A stretch of 64,000 nucleotides of DNA from Thermoanaerobaculia bacterium (GTDB lineage Bacteria > Acidobacteriota > Thermoanaerobaculia > Multivoradales > JAHEKO01): contig CAMYOG010000004.1 in assembly GCA_947259925.1 (NCBI GenBank), forward strand, positions 1-64,000, in the 5' to 3' direction. The notes beneath the pieces are model-generated. The model did no database searches, was not told the DNA's origin, and saw only the letters and a list, made by a program, of their open reading frames with translations. Numbering within the stretch: the first letter of the stretch is position 1; every line of letters begins with the position of its first letter. This document shows positions 8,567 through 16,200 of the stretch, in pieces. A program made the translations under genes and the position numbers.

Positions 8567-8776
8567 TTGGCCGGTTTCAGGAAGCCGAAATACCGAGATA
8601 TCCGCGTCAGCACCAGGAGCGCCAACCCGCTGGTGTTGGTAGCCGAGGTGCGCCAGGCTCTCCGCCATGCCCAAGTGCGGCAGAGCGAGATCGACCGCTT
8701 CACCGAGCAGGCGCTCAGCCACGAAGACCCGAAATGGCGCACCGAGGTCTGTCAGCACTGGGTAACGGTCGGCTAG
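8567..8776 (+). CDS. Small conserved-looking hypothetical protein
   Basis: A 69-residue basic protein starting at TTG 8567 with a strong purine-rich Shine-Dalgarno (AGGAGAGGAG, about 8553-8562), which is the main reason for calling it. The sequence has a short basic N-terminus, a central helix (LVLVAEVRQALRHAQV), a RQSEIDRFTEQAL helix and a SHEDPKWRTEVCQHWV end. It looks like a compact helical DNA- or protein-binding module. No family is assigned. It lies 47 bases after the LytTR regulator gene and could be read through from that operon. Confidence 0.5.
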   Translation: MAGFRKPKYRDIRVSTRSANPLVLVAEVRQALRHAQVRQSEIDRFTEQALSHEDPKWRTEVCQHWVTVG

Positions 8777-8821
8777 AGCCCGGCCCGGCTCTCGGGCTCG
8801 AGACTCCCGTATCATCGGTTC

Positions 8822-9688
8822 GTGTGTGCTGAGCACGGTCAGGTTCGAGCCACCGCAGCCGTTCTATTCGCGGTCTCTCTGCTCAACTCAGGAGCGCTCT
8901 GGGCCTTCCAATGCCCTCCTGACGAAACGGAGGAAGTCCTGGTCGCCCGAGCGACGCAGGTCCTCCTGGTCCGAATCACAGCGACCGAGCTGGTCGAGGT
9001 AACGGAGGGCGGCGAGAGGTTCGAGCTGCCCAGATCCGAATACCGGCTCCTCGAAGCTCTCAAGGGAACCGCGAGCGACACCGGATACGTCTACGACATG
9101 CCGGTGGGTTACGGCACCGGTTTCGTGGGACTGCTTCCAGGCGTCTTCTACCTCCTGGTGCTCGATCAAGAGAACTCTCACGACGGTGTGCCCTTCGTCG
9201 ATCCTTGCGCTCTGCCGATCGCCACGGCCAACCTCGAGGGGACCCAGCCTCGAGCGATCCTGAAGAGGATCCGAAGTTACCTGACAGCAGCGCCCGCTCC
9301 GCCGGCTAGCGGTTTCGCCGAGGGCCACGGCACCTGGGAGGTGGTGGGTCACTCCTGCCCCCACATCTGCGCCATGAGCGACGAGGAGGCCGCCTCCTGG
9401 CTCGGCAAAGAGGCTCGGATCACCGCGTCCCAGGTGAGCTTCGCCAGCGAGATCTGCACCAGCCCGGCCTTCTCCCGCACCACCCGGACGCCGATGGAGT
9501 TCTTCCGTTACTGGCGAGCGGATCCAGCGAAGCTGGGCATCGCCCAGGACACGATCGTGGACGTAGAGGTGCTGTGCGACGGTGAGCCCTGGACGGCCCC
9601 GGGCTCGGCCTTCATCATCACGGGCAAGGACCGGCTCCTGACCTCCTGGGACGGCGTCCTGTTCGAGCTCTCGAGAAGAGCCCCCTGA
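8822..9688 (+). CDS. Secreted hypothetical protein
   Basis: A 288-residue protein starting at GTG 8822. Residues 1-28 look like a signal peptide (basic start, hydrophobic core AAVLFAVSLLNSGALWA), then a mature region opening with FQCPPDE. The N-terminal part has alternating strands (VLLVRITATELVEV, YRLLEALKG) of the kind seen in Acidobacterial secreted proteins beginning with a Cys-rich segment. The C-terminal half has a Cys-containing block GHSCPHICAMSDEEAASWLGK and further Cys residues at CTSPAF and VLCDGEPW. Six or more cysteines in an exported protein suggest disulphides. Function unknown. Confidence 0.55.
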   Translation: MCAEHGQVRATAAVLFAVSLLNSGALWAFQCPPDETEEVLVARATQVLLVRITATELVEVTEGGERFELPRSEYRLLEALKGTASDTGYVYDMPVGYGTGFVGLLPGVFYLLVLDQENSHDGVPFVDPCALPIATANLEGTQPRAILKRIRSYLTAAPAPPASGFAEGHGTWEVVGHSCPHICAMSDEEAASWLGKEARITASQVSFASEICTSPAFSRTTRTPMEFFRYWRADPAKLGIAQDTIVDVEVLCDGEPWTAPGSAFIITGKDRLLTSWDGVLFELSRRAP

Positions 9689-9713
9689 CGGCCGGACAGA
9701 GCCGTTATCGCCC

Positions 9714-10508
9714 TCAGGTCCGATCGATGCGAACGCCGCCGTTGGTGGTCATGACCCGCAGCGTCTTGCCGCCGGCGCCCAGGTCTACCTCGATCTGGCG
9801 ACCGATCTTCCCCTGCAGGGTGAGCGGGAAGTCGACCTCGAGCCCGCCGTTGGTGGTGCCGGTCTCCAGGCGAGCATTGTAGCCGTCCGGAACCAGGACC
9901 TTGACCCCACCGTTGGTGGTCTCGACGTCCAGCCCGGCGCCCTCCCAGCGATCTCCGGTCAGCTCGACCTTGACGCCGCCGTTGGTGGTCTCGCCTCGGA
10001 CGTCGCCACCGACGTCCTTCAGCCCGATGCCACCGTTGGTGGTGTCGAACGCCAGATCGCCGACCACGCCATCGATGCTGATGCCGCCGTTGTGCGCTTC
10101 GAGGTCGAGGTTCGAGTGCCGCGGCACGTGCAGCCGAAAGCTCACCCACCAGGTCTCGCGGCGCCAGCGATCGGGTCCCGAGGCACTGATCACGCCGTCG
10201 GTCGTGATCTCGACCTGGGCGACCAGACCGGCGGCCTCCGAATCGGTGGCGGCATGGGCACCCACCTTTGCTTCGACCAGGATCTCGTCACGATCCCAGC
10301 CGATGACGCTCACGCCTCCGTTACGACCGGCATCGACTTCGATCAGCGAGCGCTCGGCGTCGAGGAAGAGCTCGCGGACCTCACAATGGTACCCGCGATC
10401 GCGGTCGCCACCGTGGTCGTCGCACCAGTCACCGGCGGCCGCCAACGCCGGAGCGAGAAGGAGGGCGAAAAGGGCTAAAGAGACGCCGGTTCGGAAGGTT
10501 GGATTCAT
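9714..10508 (-). CDS. Exported DUF4097-type beta-solenoid protein
   Basis: A 264-residue protein with a clear signal peptide (LALFALLLAPALAAAGDW). The mature part is a ladder of short beta repeats built around T-T-N-G-G-[VLI]: variants HNGGISIDG, TTNGGIGL, TTNGGVKV (twice), TTNGGLEV and TTNGGVRI. This is the pattern of DUF4097/adhesin-like families, which probably form a right-handed beta-helix. The ATG at 10508 is preceded by AGGAG about 6 bases upstream, so the longer frame from 10538 is not used. The repeat is also visible in DNA as GTTGGTGGT blocks (about 9740-10060). Proteins of this type often sit near anti-sigma or LiaF-like systems; the LiaF operon is 1.2 kb away. Molecular role unknown. 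Confidence 0.78.
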   Translation of the reverse strand: MNPTFRTGVSLALFALLLAPALAAAGDWCDDHGGDRDRGYHCEVRELFLDAERSLIEVDAGRNGGVSVIGWDRDEILVEAKVGAHAATDSEAAGLVAQVEITTDGVISASGPDRWRRETWWVSFRLHVPRHSNLDLEAHNGGISIDGVVGDLAFDTTNGGIGLKDVGGDVRGETTNGGVKVELTGDRWEGAGLDVETTNGGVKVLVPDGYNARLETGTTNGGLEVDFPLTLQGKIGRQIEVDLGAGGKTLRVMTTNGGVRIDRT

Positions 10509-10657
10509 TCGATTCTCCTGGGTCTTCTGCGCGGCCACGGTCGGGGCGCGGTCCGCGCGATCGTCACTTCGAGCGCGCTTCGTCTGCCAGTAGGTCGCTA
10601 CTTAGATGTAGGACACGGCCGGAAAGGTTTGGTTGCATGCGCGGGTTACACTCGGCC

Positions 10658-11755
10658 ATGGCCCGAGAAACCAAGCGAATCGCAATCAACACCGGGGGTG
10701 GGGACGCGCCCGGGCTGAACGCCGTCATCGGCGCCGTGGTGCGAGCGGCGCTGCATCGGGGCTGGGAGGTCCTTGGTATCCGGGACGGCTATGCCGGCCT
10801 GCTCGACACTTCCAAGATCGTCCAGCTCGGACGGCGTGAGGTCCGAGGCATCGCCCATCTCGGCGGCACGATCCTGGGCACCAGCAGCAGCGGCAATCCC
10901 TTCGAGTTCCCGATCAGCGCGGCGCGCGGCGCCACCGAGGTCTCCGACCGCTCCGACGAGGTGGTCCAGAACTTCAAGCGTCTCGGCCTCGACGCCCTGA
11001 TCGCCATCGGCGGCGACGGCTCGATGCGCATCGCTCACGACCTCGCGCGCAAGGGCGTGCCGATCGTCGGCATACCGAAGACGATCGACAACGATCTCAA
11101 CGGGACCGTGACCACCTTCGGGTTCGACACCGCGGTGACCGTGGCGACCGAAGCCGTCGACCGACTCCACTCCACGGCCGAAGCGCATCGTCGGGTCTTC
11201 ACGGTCGAGGTGATGGGCCGCTATGCGGGCTGGATCGCGTTGCACGCGGGGATCGCCGGCGGCGCCGACGCCATCCTGATCCCCGAGATTCCGTTCGATC
11301 TCGAGTGCGTCTGCCGGAAGATCAGCGATCGCGAGGCCCACGGCCGTCATTTCAGCATCGTCGTGGTCGCCGAAGGCGCGCGGCCGATCGGCGGCGAGAT
11401 GGTCACCAAGGGACCCGCAGAGGCCGGCCGCGAGGTGACGCTCGGCGGCATCGCCGAGCAGCTCACCCATCAGATCCACGCCGAGACCGGCAAGGAGACG
11501 CGCAGCGTGGTCCTCGGCCATCTGCAGCGGGGGGGCCGGCCGACCGCTCGCGACCGGCTGATCGCGCAGCGATTCGGTGCGGCGGCCATCCGGGTCGTGG
11601 CGCGCGGCGAATCTTCGGTCATGGTCGCTCTCGACCCACCCGAGATTCGTACCGTGCCGCTCGAAGAGGCGACGTCAAGGATGAAGTCGGTGCCTCTCGA
11701 CGGCGACACCATAGCTACCGCCCGCGAGATCGGCATCTGCATGGGCGACGAGTAG
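10658..11755 (+). CDS. pfkA: 6-phosphofructokinase
   Basis: A 365-residue glycolytic enzyme that phosphorylates fructose-6-phosphate to the 1,6-bisphosphate. Motifs: NTGGGDAPGLNAVI (donor loop), AIGGDGSMRIA (117-126), PKTIDNDLNGT (140-150, catalytic Asp144), EVMGRYAGWIALHAG and GHLQRGGRPTARDR. Gly121 in GGDG is the residue of ATP-dependent enzymes (PPi enzymes have Asp), but Lys141 in PKTIDND is usual in PPi and other non-classical PFKs. The signature is therefore mixed; ATP use is the better guess. The ATG at 10658 is the start closest to the conserved N-terminus. It is divergent from the DUF4097 gene. Confidence 0.93.
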   Translation: MARETKRIAINTGGGDAPGLNAVIGAVVRAALHRGWEVLGIRDGYAGLLDTSKIVQLGRREVRGIAHLGGTILGTSSSGNPFEFPISAARGATEVSDRSDEVVQNFKRLGLDALIAIGGDGSMRIAHDLARKGVPIVGIPKTIDNDLNGTVTTFGFDTAVTVATEAVDRLHSTAEAHRRVFTVEVMGRYAGWIALHAGIAGGADAILIPEIPFDLECVCRKISDREAHGRHFSIVVVAEGARPIGGEMVTKGPAEAGREVTLGGIAEQLTHQIHAETGKETRSVVLGHLQRGGRPTARDRLIAQRFGAAAIRVVARGESSVMVALDPPEIRTVPLEEATSRMKSVPLDGDTIATAREIGICMGDE

Positions 11756-11760
11756 CCCGA

Positions 11761-12718
11761 ATGTCTCCGCGAAGACCGGTGCCCGTCTTCAAGGACCTCG
11801 GATTCGGATCGGTCGTCGCCGACGAGAGTCGGCGCCGGCTGATCAACCGCGACGGCAGCTTCCAACGTCAAGCGGAGAGGACTGCCCTGGCGCTCTTCTT
11901 TCAGCCTCTTCAACGATCTGGTCGTGATGCCGTGGCCGAGCTTCGTGCTCCTCTTCCCGATCGCCTACGTGCTGATCAACCTGGTGTTCGCTCTCGGATA
12001 CCTGGTGCTCGGACCGGGCGCGCTCGAGGGACCGGCCGGGCCGGAGCTGGGCGAGCGGGCCCTGCAGGCCTTCTTCTTCAGTGTCCACACCTTCTCGGCC
12101 ATCGGCTACGGTCATATCGTTCCGGTCGGCTTCGCTGCGAACGTCCTGGTGTCGATCGAGGCGATCGTCGAGCTCTTCATGGTCGCCCTCGCCACCGGCC
12201 TGGTGCTGGCGCGCTTCTCGCGCCCGGTGGCCAGGATCCTCTACAGCGACCGGGCGGTGATCGCACCCTATCTCGACGGCCGCGGGTTCATGTTCCGGAT
12301 CGCCAACCTGCGCAAGTCACAGATCCTCGATCTCGAGGTCAAGGTCATCCTCTCGCGCATGGTCGAGGAGGACGGTCGCCTGTATCGGCGTTTCTGGGAG
12401 CTGCCGCTCGAGCGTCAGAAGGTGACGTTCTTTCCCCTGTCCTGGACCATCGTGCACCCGATCGGCGAGCAGAGCCCGTTCGCGGATCTCGATGACGACG
12501 CGTGCCGGCACTCCGACGTCGAGGTGCTGGTGCTCCTCCAGGGAATGGACGACTCGCTGAGCGAGGCCGTCCACTCGCGCTGCTCCTACGTCGCCGACGA
12601 GATGGTCTGGAACGCCAGGTTCAACCCGATCATTCGCCACCCCACCGAGGACGAGGATCTGAGTATCGACATCGGCCGGCTGCACGAGATCGAGTCGATC
12701 TCGCCGCCAACCGCTTGA
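11761..12718 (+). pseudogene. Inward-rectifier K+ channel (Kir family), single-base frameshift
   Basis: The gene starts at ATG 11761, five bases after pfkA, with a Kir N-terminus (VFKDLGFGSVVADESRRRLINRDGSF). After Phe34 (ends 11862) one extra C at 11862/11863 shifts the frame. Dropping it restores NVKRRGLPWRSSFSLFNDL followed by the channel, open as a separate frame from 11924 to 12718. That part has TM1, pore helix FFFSVHTFSAIGYG (selectivity filter IGYG), TM2 and a long cytoplasmic beta-sandwich with the Kir signature RFNPII near the end. Corrected length is ~318 residues, normal for KirBac proteins. Everything except the one base is intact, so either the inactivation is very recent or the base is a sequencing/assembly error. 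Confidence 0.85.
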
Positions 12719-12763
12719 TCCGAAAGCGCCGATCCAACGTACTGTAGGTTGGAGGCGCCGAGC

Positions 12764-13516
12764 ATGCCGACCAGATTCCGCACCGTCCTCCAGCTTTTGT
12801 CGTACGCCGGGGTCGCGGCGCTGATCGCGACCGCCGTGATTGCCAGGGCCGAAAGCCCGGCAGCCGGGACTCCGATCGTCGTCGAGCTGTTCACGTCGCA
12901 GGGATGCTCCAGCTGTCCTCCGGCGGATCGACTCCTGACCCGGCTCGGCCGTGAGGGGTTGCCCGGAGGGGTCGAGGTGATCCCGCTCTCGTTCCACGTC
13001 GACTACTGGAACTACATCGGCTGGACCGATCCGTTCTCCTCCAGAGCCTGGTCCGATCGCCAGCGCCGCTACGCGCTGGTGATGGAGGAAATTTCGGCCA
13101 ACGCGGAGTTGGTCCTGCGCGAGATCGCGCGGGCCCGAAGTCGGCGCGCCGCCGTGGCGGTCGAGATCGACGTCGACCAGCCTGCCGCCGACCTGCTCGA
13201 GGCGAAGCTGGCGACTCGCGTCGACGATGCCATTCCCGGTCACGGGCTCGAGTTGATGGTCGCCCTGTTCGAAAAGCGGCTAGTGACGCCGGTGTCGCGA
13301 GGCGAGAATGCGGCTCGCACCCTGGAGAACGACTACGTGGTCCGGTCTCTCGAGCCAGCGTTCGAGATCAGCGGCCACCGCGGGACCAGCCAGAGCGGCA
13401 GCGTGGTCTTCCAGGTCGATCCGGCCTGGCAGCGCCGGCATCTCGGGCTCGCGGCGTTCGCCCAGGACCCCGCCAGCCTCGCGATCTACGGCGCCGCCAG
13501 CCGACCGGCCGGCTGA
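12764..13516 (+). CDS. DUF1223 thioredoxin-fold secreted protein
   Basis: A 250-residue exported protein. After a signal peptide (about 1-29) the DUF1223 core begins with VVELFTSQGCSSCPPADRLL, containing a C-S-S-C redox-type motif. SFHVDYWNYIGWTDPFSS, the strongest family signature, follows. The ATG at 12764 is chosen because GGAGG lies 8 bases upstream (12751-12755). In relatives known to me a segment with a YTPQ-type motif follows the RQRRYA helix. Here that helix runs directly into EEISANAELVLREIARAR, so ~15-20 residues seem to be missing, perhaps an internal deletion. Substrate unknown. Confidence 0.8.
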   Translation: MPTRFRTVLQLLSYAGVAALIATAVIARAESPAAGTPIVVELFTSQGCSSCPPADRLLTRLGREGLPGGVEVIPLSFHVDYWNYIGWTDPFSSRAWSDRQRRYALVMEEISANAELVLREIARARSRRAAVAVEIDVDQPAADLLEAKLATRVDDAIPGHGLELMVALFEKRLVTPVSRGENAARTLENDYVVRSLEPAFEISGHRGTSQSGSVVFQVDPAWQRRHLGLAAFAQDPASLAIYGAASRPAG

Positions 13517-13522
13517 GCGCCT

Positions 13523-16075
13523 CTACTCGGTCGCCAGGGTGACGTCGACGGCGAGCGCGTCGCCCTCCTCGAGCCGGAGCTCGAGGATCTTGCCCGCCCC
13601 GCGCAGATCGCTTTCGGCCGTCCGTAGCGCCGCCAGCCGCTCGGCCGTGTCGCGCACCACCGCTTCTGTCACCTCGGTCCGCAGCGAGACCTTGGCTTCG
13701 GTCTTCGCCTTGCGTACTTCACCGAGGGCGTCCCCAGCCACTTCGAACGTCAGCTCCTCGGCGTCGGCGGCGAGCTCGAGCAGCTCGCTCGCGTCGGGCC
13801 ACGCCGCGCGATGGACCGAGCCCTCCAGCCACCACGACCAGACCTCCTCGGTGACGAACGGCAGGTAGGGAGCGAGCAGCCGCAGCAGCGTCGACAGGGC
13901 GATGGTCAGCGCCCGGTTGGCGGACGCCGCCGCCTCCGGGCCCTCGTTGCCGTACGACCGGCTCTTGACCAGCTCGAGGTAGTTGTCGCAGAAGTTCCAG
14001 AAGAACATCTCCGTTCGCTCGAGCGCGCGTGCGTGCTCGTAGGCTTCGAGATCGGTGGTCGCCCTCTCGACCACGCCGGCGAGCGAGCGCAGCATCGCCT
14101 GGTCGAGCGGGCTGGTCACTTCGCCCTCCTCGCCGAGCCGGAAGAGCACGAACTTGGCGGCGTTGAGCAGCTTGATCGCCAGCCGGCGACCGACCTTCAG
14201 CTGATTCTCGTCGAACGCGGTGTCGACGCCGAGACGCGCGCTGGTCGACCAGTAGCGCACCGCGTCGGAACCGTAGTCCTCGAGCAGTCCGATCGGAGTG
14301 ACCACGTTGCCCTTCGACTTCGACATCTTCTTGCGATCCGGGTCGAGGACCCAGCCCGAGATCGCGGCGTTGGTCCACGGCAGGCTGTCGTGCTCGTAGT
14401 GGGCGCGCACCACGGTCGAAAAGAGCCAGGTCCGGATGATGTCGTGCGCCTGGGGCCGCAGGTCCATCGGGAAGGTCTCGTCGAAGAGCGAGCCCTCCTC
14501 GCACCAGCCGATCGCTACCTGCGGACTGAGCGACGAGGTCGCCCAGGTGTCCATGACGTCCGGATCGCCGACGAAGCCGTTCGCCTGTCCTCTCTGCTCC
14601 TCCGTGTAGCCGGGCGGCACCTTGTCCTGAGGATCCACCGGCAGATCGCCCTCGTCGGGCACGATCGGCCGGTCGTGGTCGACGTTGCCGTCGGCGTCGA
14701 TCGGATACCAGACCGGAAACGGCACGCCGAAGAAGCGCTGCCGGCTGATGCACCAATCGGTGTTCAGACCCTCGACCCAGGCGCGGTAGCGCGCTCCCAT
14801 GTGGCCCGGATGCCAGGCCAACTCCTCGCCCCGAGCCAGGAGCTGGTCGCGATACTCGAGAGTGCGCACGAACCACTGGCGGCTGGTGACGATCTCCAGC
14901 GGGCGGTCACCCTTCTCGTAGAACTTGACTACATGCCGGAGCGGCTTCGGCTCACCGATCAGGTCGCCCGACTCGCCGAGCGCCTCGACGATCGCGCGCC
15001 GGGCGGCTTTGGGGGAGCGCCCGGCCATCGGCTCGTAGCTCGCTTGGGCTCGCGCCGCGTCGACCGACTCCCACCCCGGCTCACCCCACCTGACCGGCCG
15101 GAACGTGCCGTCGCGGCGAATCACCGCGCGGACCGGCAGCTTGAGCTCACGCCACCAGACGACGTCGGTGACGTCGCCGAAGGTGCAGATCATCGCCACG
15201 CCGGTCCCCTTGTCGGGCTCGGCGAGCTCGTGCGGCAGGATCGGCAGCCGGACGCCGAAGAGCGGCGAGGTCGCCTCGCTGCCGAAGAGCGGCTTGAAGC
15301 GGTCGTCGTCCGGGTGGGCGACCAGGGCGACGCACGCCGGAATCAGCTCCGGTCGAGTGGTGTCGATCTCGATCGGACCGTTCTCGTGGTGGAAGCGGAT
15401 GCGGTGAAAGGCACCACCCTTCTCGCGGTCCTCGATCTCGGCCTGGGCGACCGCGGTCTGGAAGTCGACGTCCCAGAGCGTCGGCGCCTCTAGCTGGTAG
15501 GCGAGTCCCTTGGCGAGCAGCCGCAAGAATGCCCGCTGCGACACACGCCGCGCCACCTCGCCGATGGTGGTGTAGGTCAGCGACCAGTCTACCGACAGAC
15601 CGAGTCGGCGGAAGAGGTCCTCGAACGCCTGCTCGTCGACCTCGGTCAGCTCCAGACAGAGCTCGATGAAGTTCTGGCGCGAGATCGGCTCCAGCTCCTT
15701 GCCTGGCTTCTCTGGCGGCGTGTAGCCGGGGTCGTAGTGGCGACTCGGATCGCACTGGACACCGTAGTAGTTCTGCACCCGGCGCTCGGTCGGCAGGCCG
15801 TTGTCGTCCCAGCCCATCGGATAGAAGACTTCCTTGCCACGCAGGCGCTGAAAGCGCGCCACGACGTCGGTGTGGGTGTAGGAGAAGACGTGCCCGACGT
15901 GCAGCGAGCCGCTGACCGTCGGCGGCGGCGTGTCGATCGAGTAGACCCCGGAGCGGGCGCCGCCGCGCTCATAGCGGTAGGTCTGCCCGCCCTCCCAGGC
16001 TCTGCTCCACTTCTCTTCGAGGCCGCCGAGGGACGGCTTCTTGGGGATCTCGGGCTGGCTCTTGCGTTGGGTCAT
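13523..16075 (-). CDS. valS: Valyl-tRNA synthetase
   Basis: An 850-residue class I aminoacyl-tRNA synthetase charging tRNA-Val. HIGH-type motif HVGH at 59-62 (GSLHVGHVFSYTHTD), KMSKS at 583-587, an inserted CP1 editing domain (about 200-400, IDTTRPELIPACVALVAHP), and an anticodon-binding helical bundle at 640-790. The wording PMGWDDNGLPTERRVQNYYGV is of the type found in Actinobacteria and archaea-like ValRS rather than the Escherichia coli form, and a long C-terminal coiled coil is not obvious. Only one start (16075) fits. Its stop is 6 bases from the convergent DUF1223 stop. Confidence 0.96.
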   Translation of the reverse strand: MTQRKSQPEIPKKPSLGGLEEKWSRAWEGGQTYRYERGGARSGVYSIDTPPPTVSGSLHVGHVFSYTHTDVVARFQRLRGKEVFYPMGWDDNGLPTERRVQNYYGVQCDPSRHYDPGYTPPEKPGKELEPISRQNFIELCLELTEVDEQAFEDLFRRLGLSVDWSLTYTTIGEVARRVSQRAFLRLLAKGLAYQLEAPTLWDVDFQTAVAQAEIEDREKGGAFHRIRFHHENGPIEIDTTRPELIPACVALVAHPDDDRFKPLFGSEATSPLFGVRLPILPHELAEPDKGTGVAMICTFGDVTDVVWWRELKLPVRAVIRRDGTFRPVRWGEPGWESVDAARAQASYEPMAGRSPKAARRAIVEALGESGDLIGEPKPLRHVVKFYEKGDRPLEIVTSRQWFVRTLEYRDQLLARGEELAWHPGHMGARYRAWVEGLNTDWCISRQRFFGVPFPVWYPIDADGNVDHDRPIVPDEGDLPVDPQDKVPPGYTEEQRGQANGFVGDPDVMDTWATSSLSPQVAIGWCEEGSLFDETFPMDLRPQAHDIIRTWLFSTVVRAHYEHDSLPWTNAAISGWVLDPDRKKMSKSKGNVVTPIGLLEDYGSDAVRYWSTSARLGVDTAFDENQLKVGRRLAIKLLNAAKFVLFRLGEEGEVTSPLDQAMLRSLAGVVERATTDLEAYEHARALERTEMFFWNFCDNYLELVKSRSYGNEGPEAAASANRALTIALSTLLRLLAPYLPFVTEEVWSWWLEGSVHRAAWPDASELLELAADAEELTFEVAGDALGEVRKAKTEAKVSLRTEVTEAVVRDTAERLAALRTAESDLRGAGKILELRLEEGDALAVDVTLATE

Positions 16076-16143
16076 CGGTCGGCTCGCTCGCTCGGAGCTC
16101 GGTCTGAGCTCGGGAGGCCGCTCAGTCTAAAACCCCTGGAAGA

Positions 16144-16174
16144 AATAAAAAAGAGGGCCGCTCGCGCGGCCCTC
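16144..16174 (-). terminator. Rho-independent terminator after the TonB receptor gene
   Basis: Arms 16153-16161 and 16166-16174 form a 9-bp GC-rich stem with a 4-base loop. Read on the minus strand the hairpin is followed by TTTTTTATTT (plus-strand A run from 16143). It lies 27 bases beyond the stop of the minus-strand TonB-dependent receptor gene and 69 bases upstream of valS, so it insulates valS from the receptor transcript. Confidence 0.88.
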
Positions 16175-16200
16175 CAAAACGGATCCGTCGAAACGGAAGT

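Noticed and set aside
8426-8836. 136-codon minus-strand frame across the LytTR gene end and the small gene at 8567
   Set aside because: Overlaps the conserved LytTR domain and has no ribosome site; the plus-strand small gene has a strong one.
13811-15493. 560-codon frame antisense to valS
   Set aside because: Same reason: valS is unmistakable and the antisense product has no family character.
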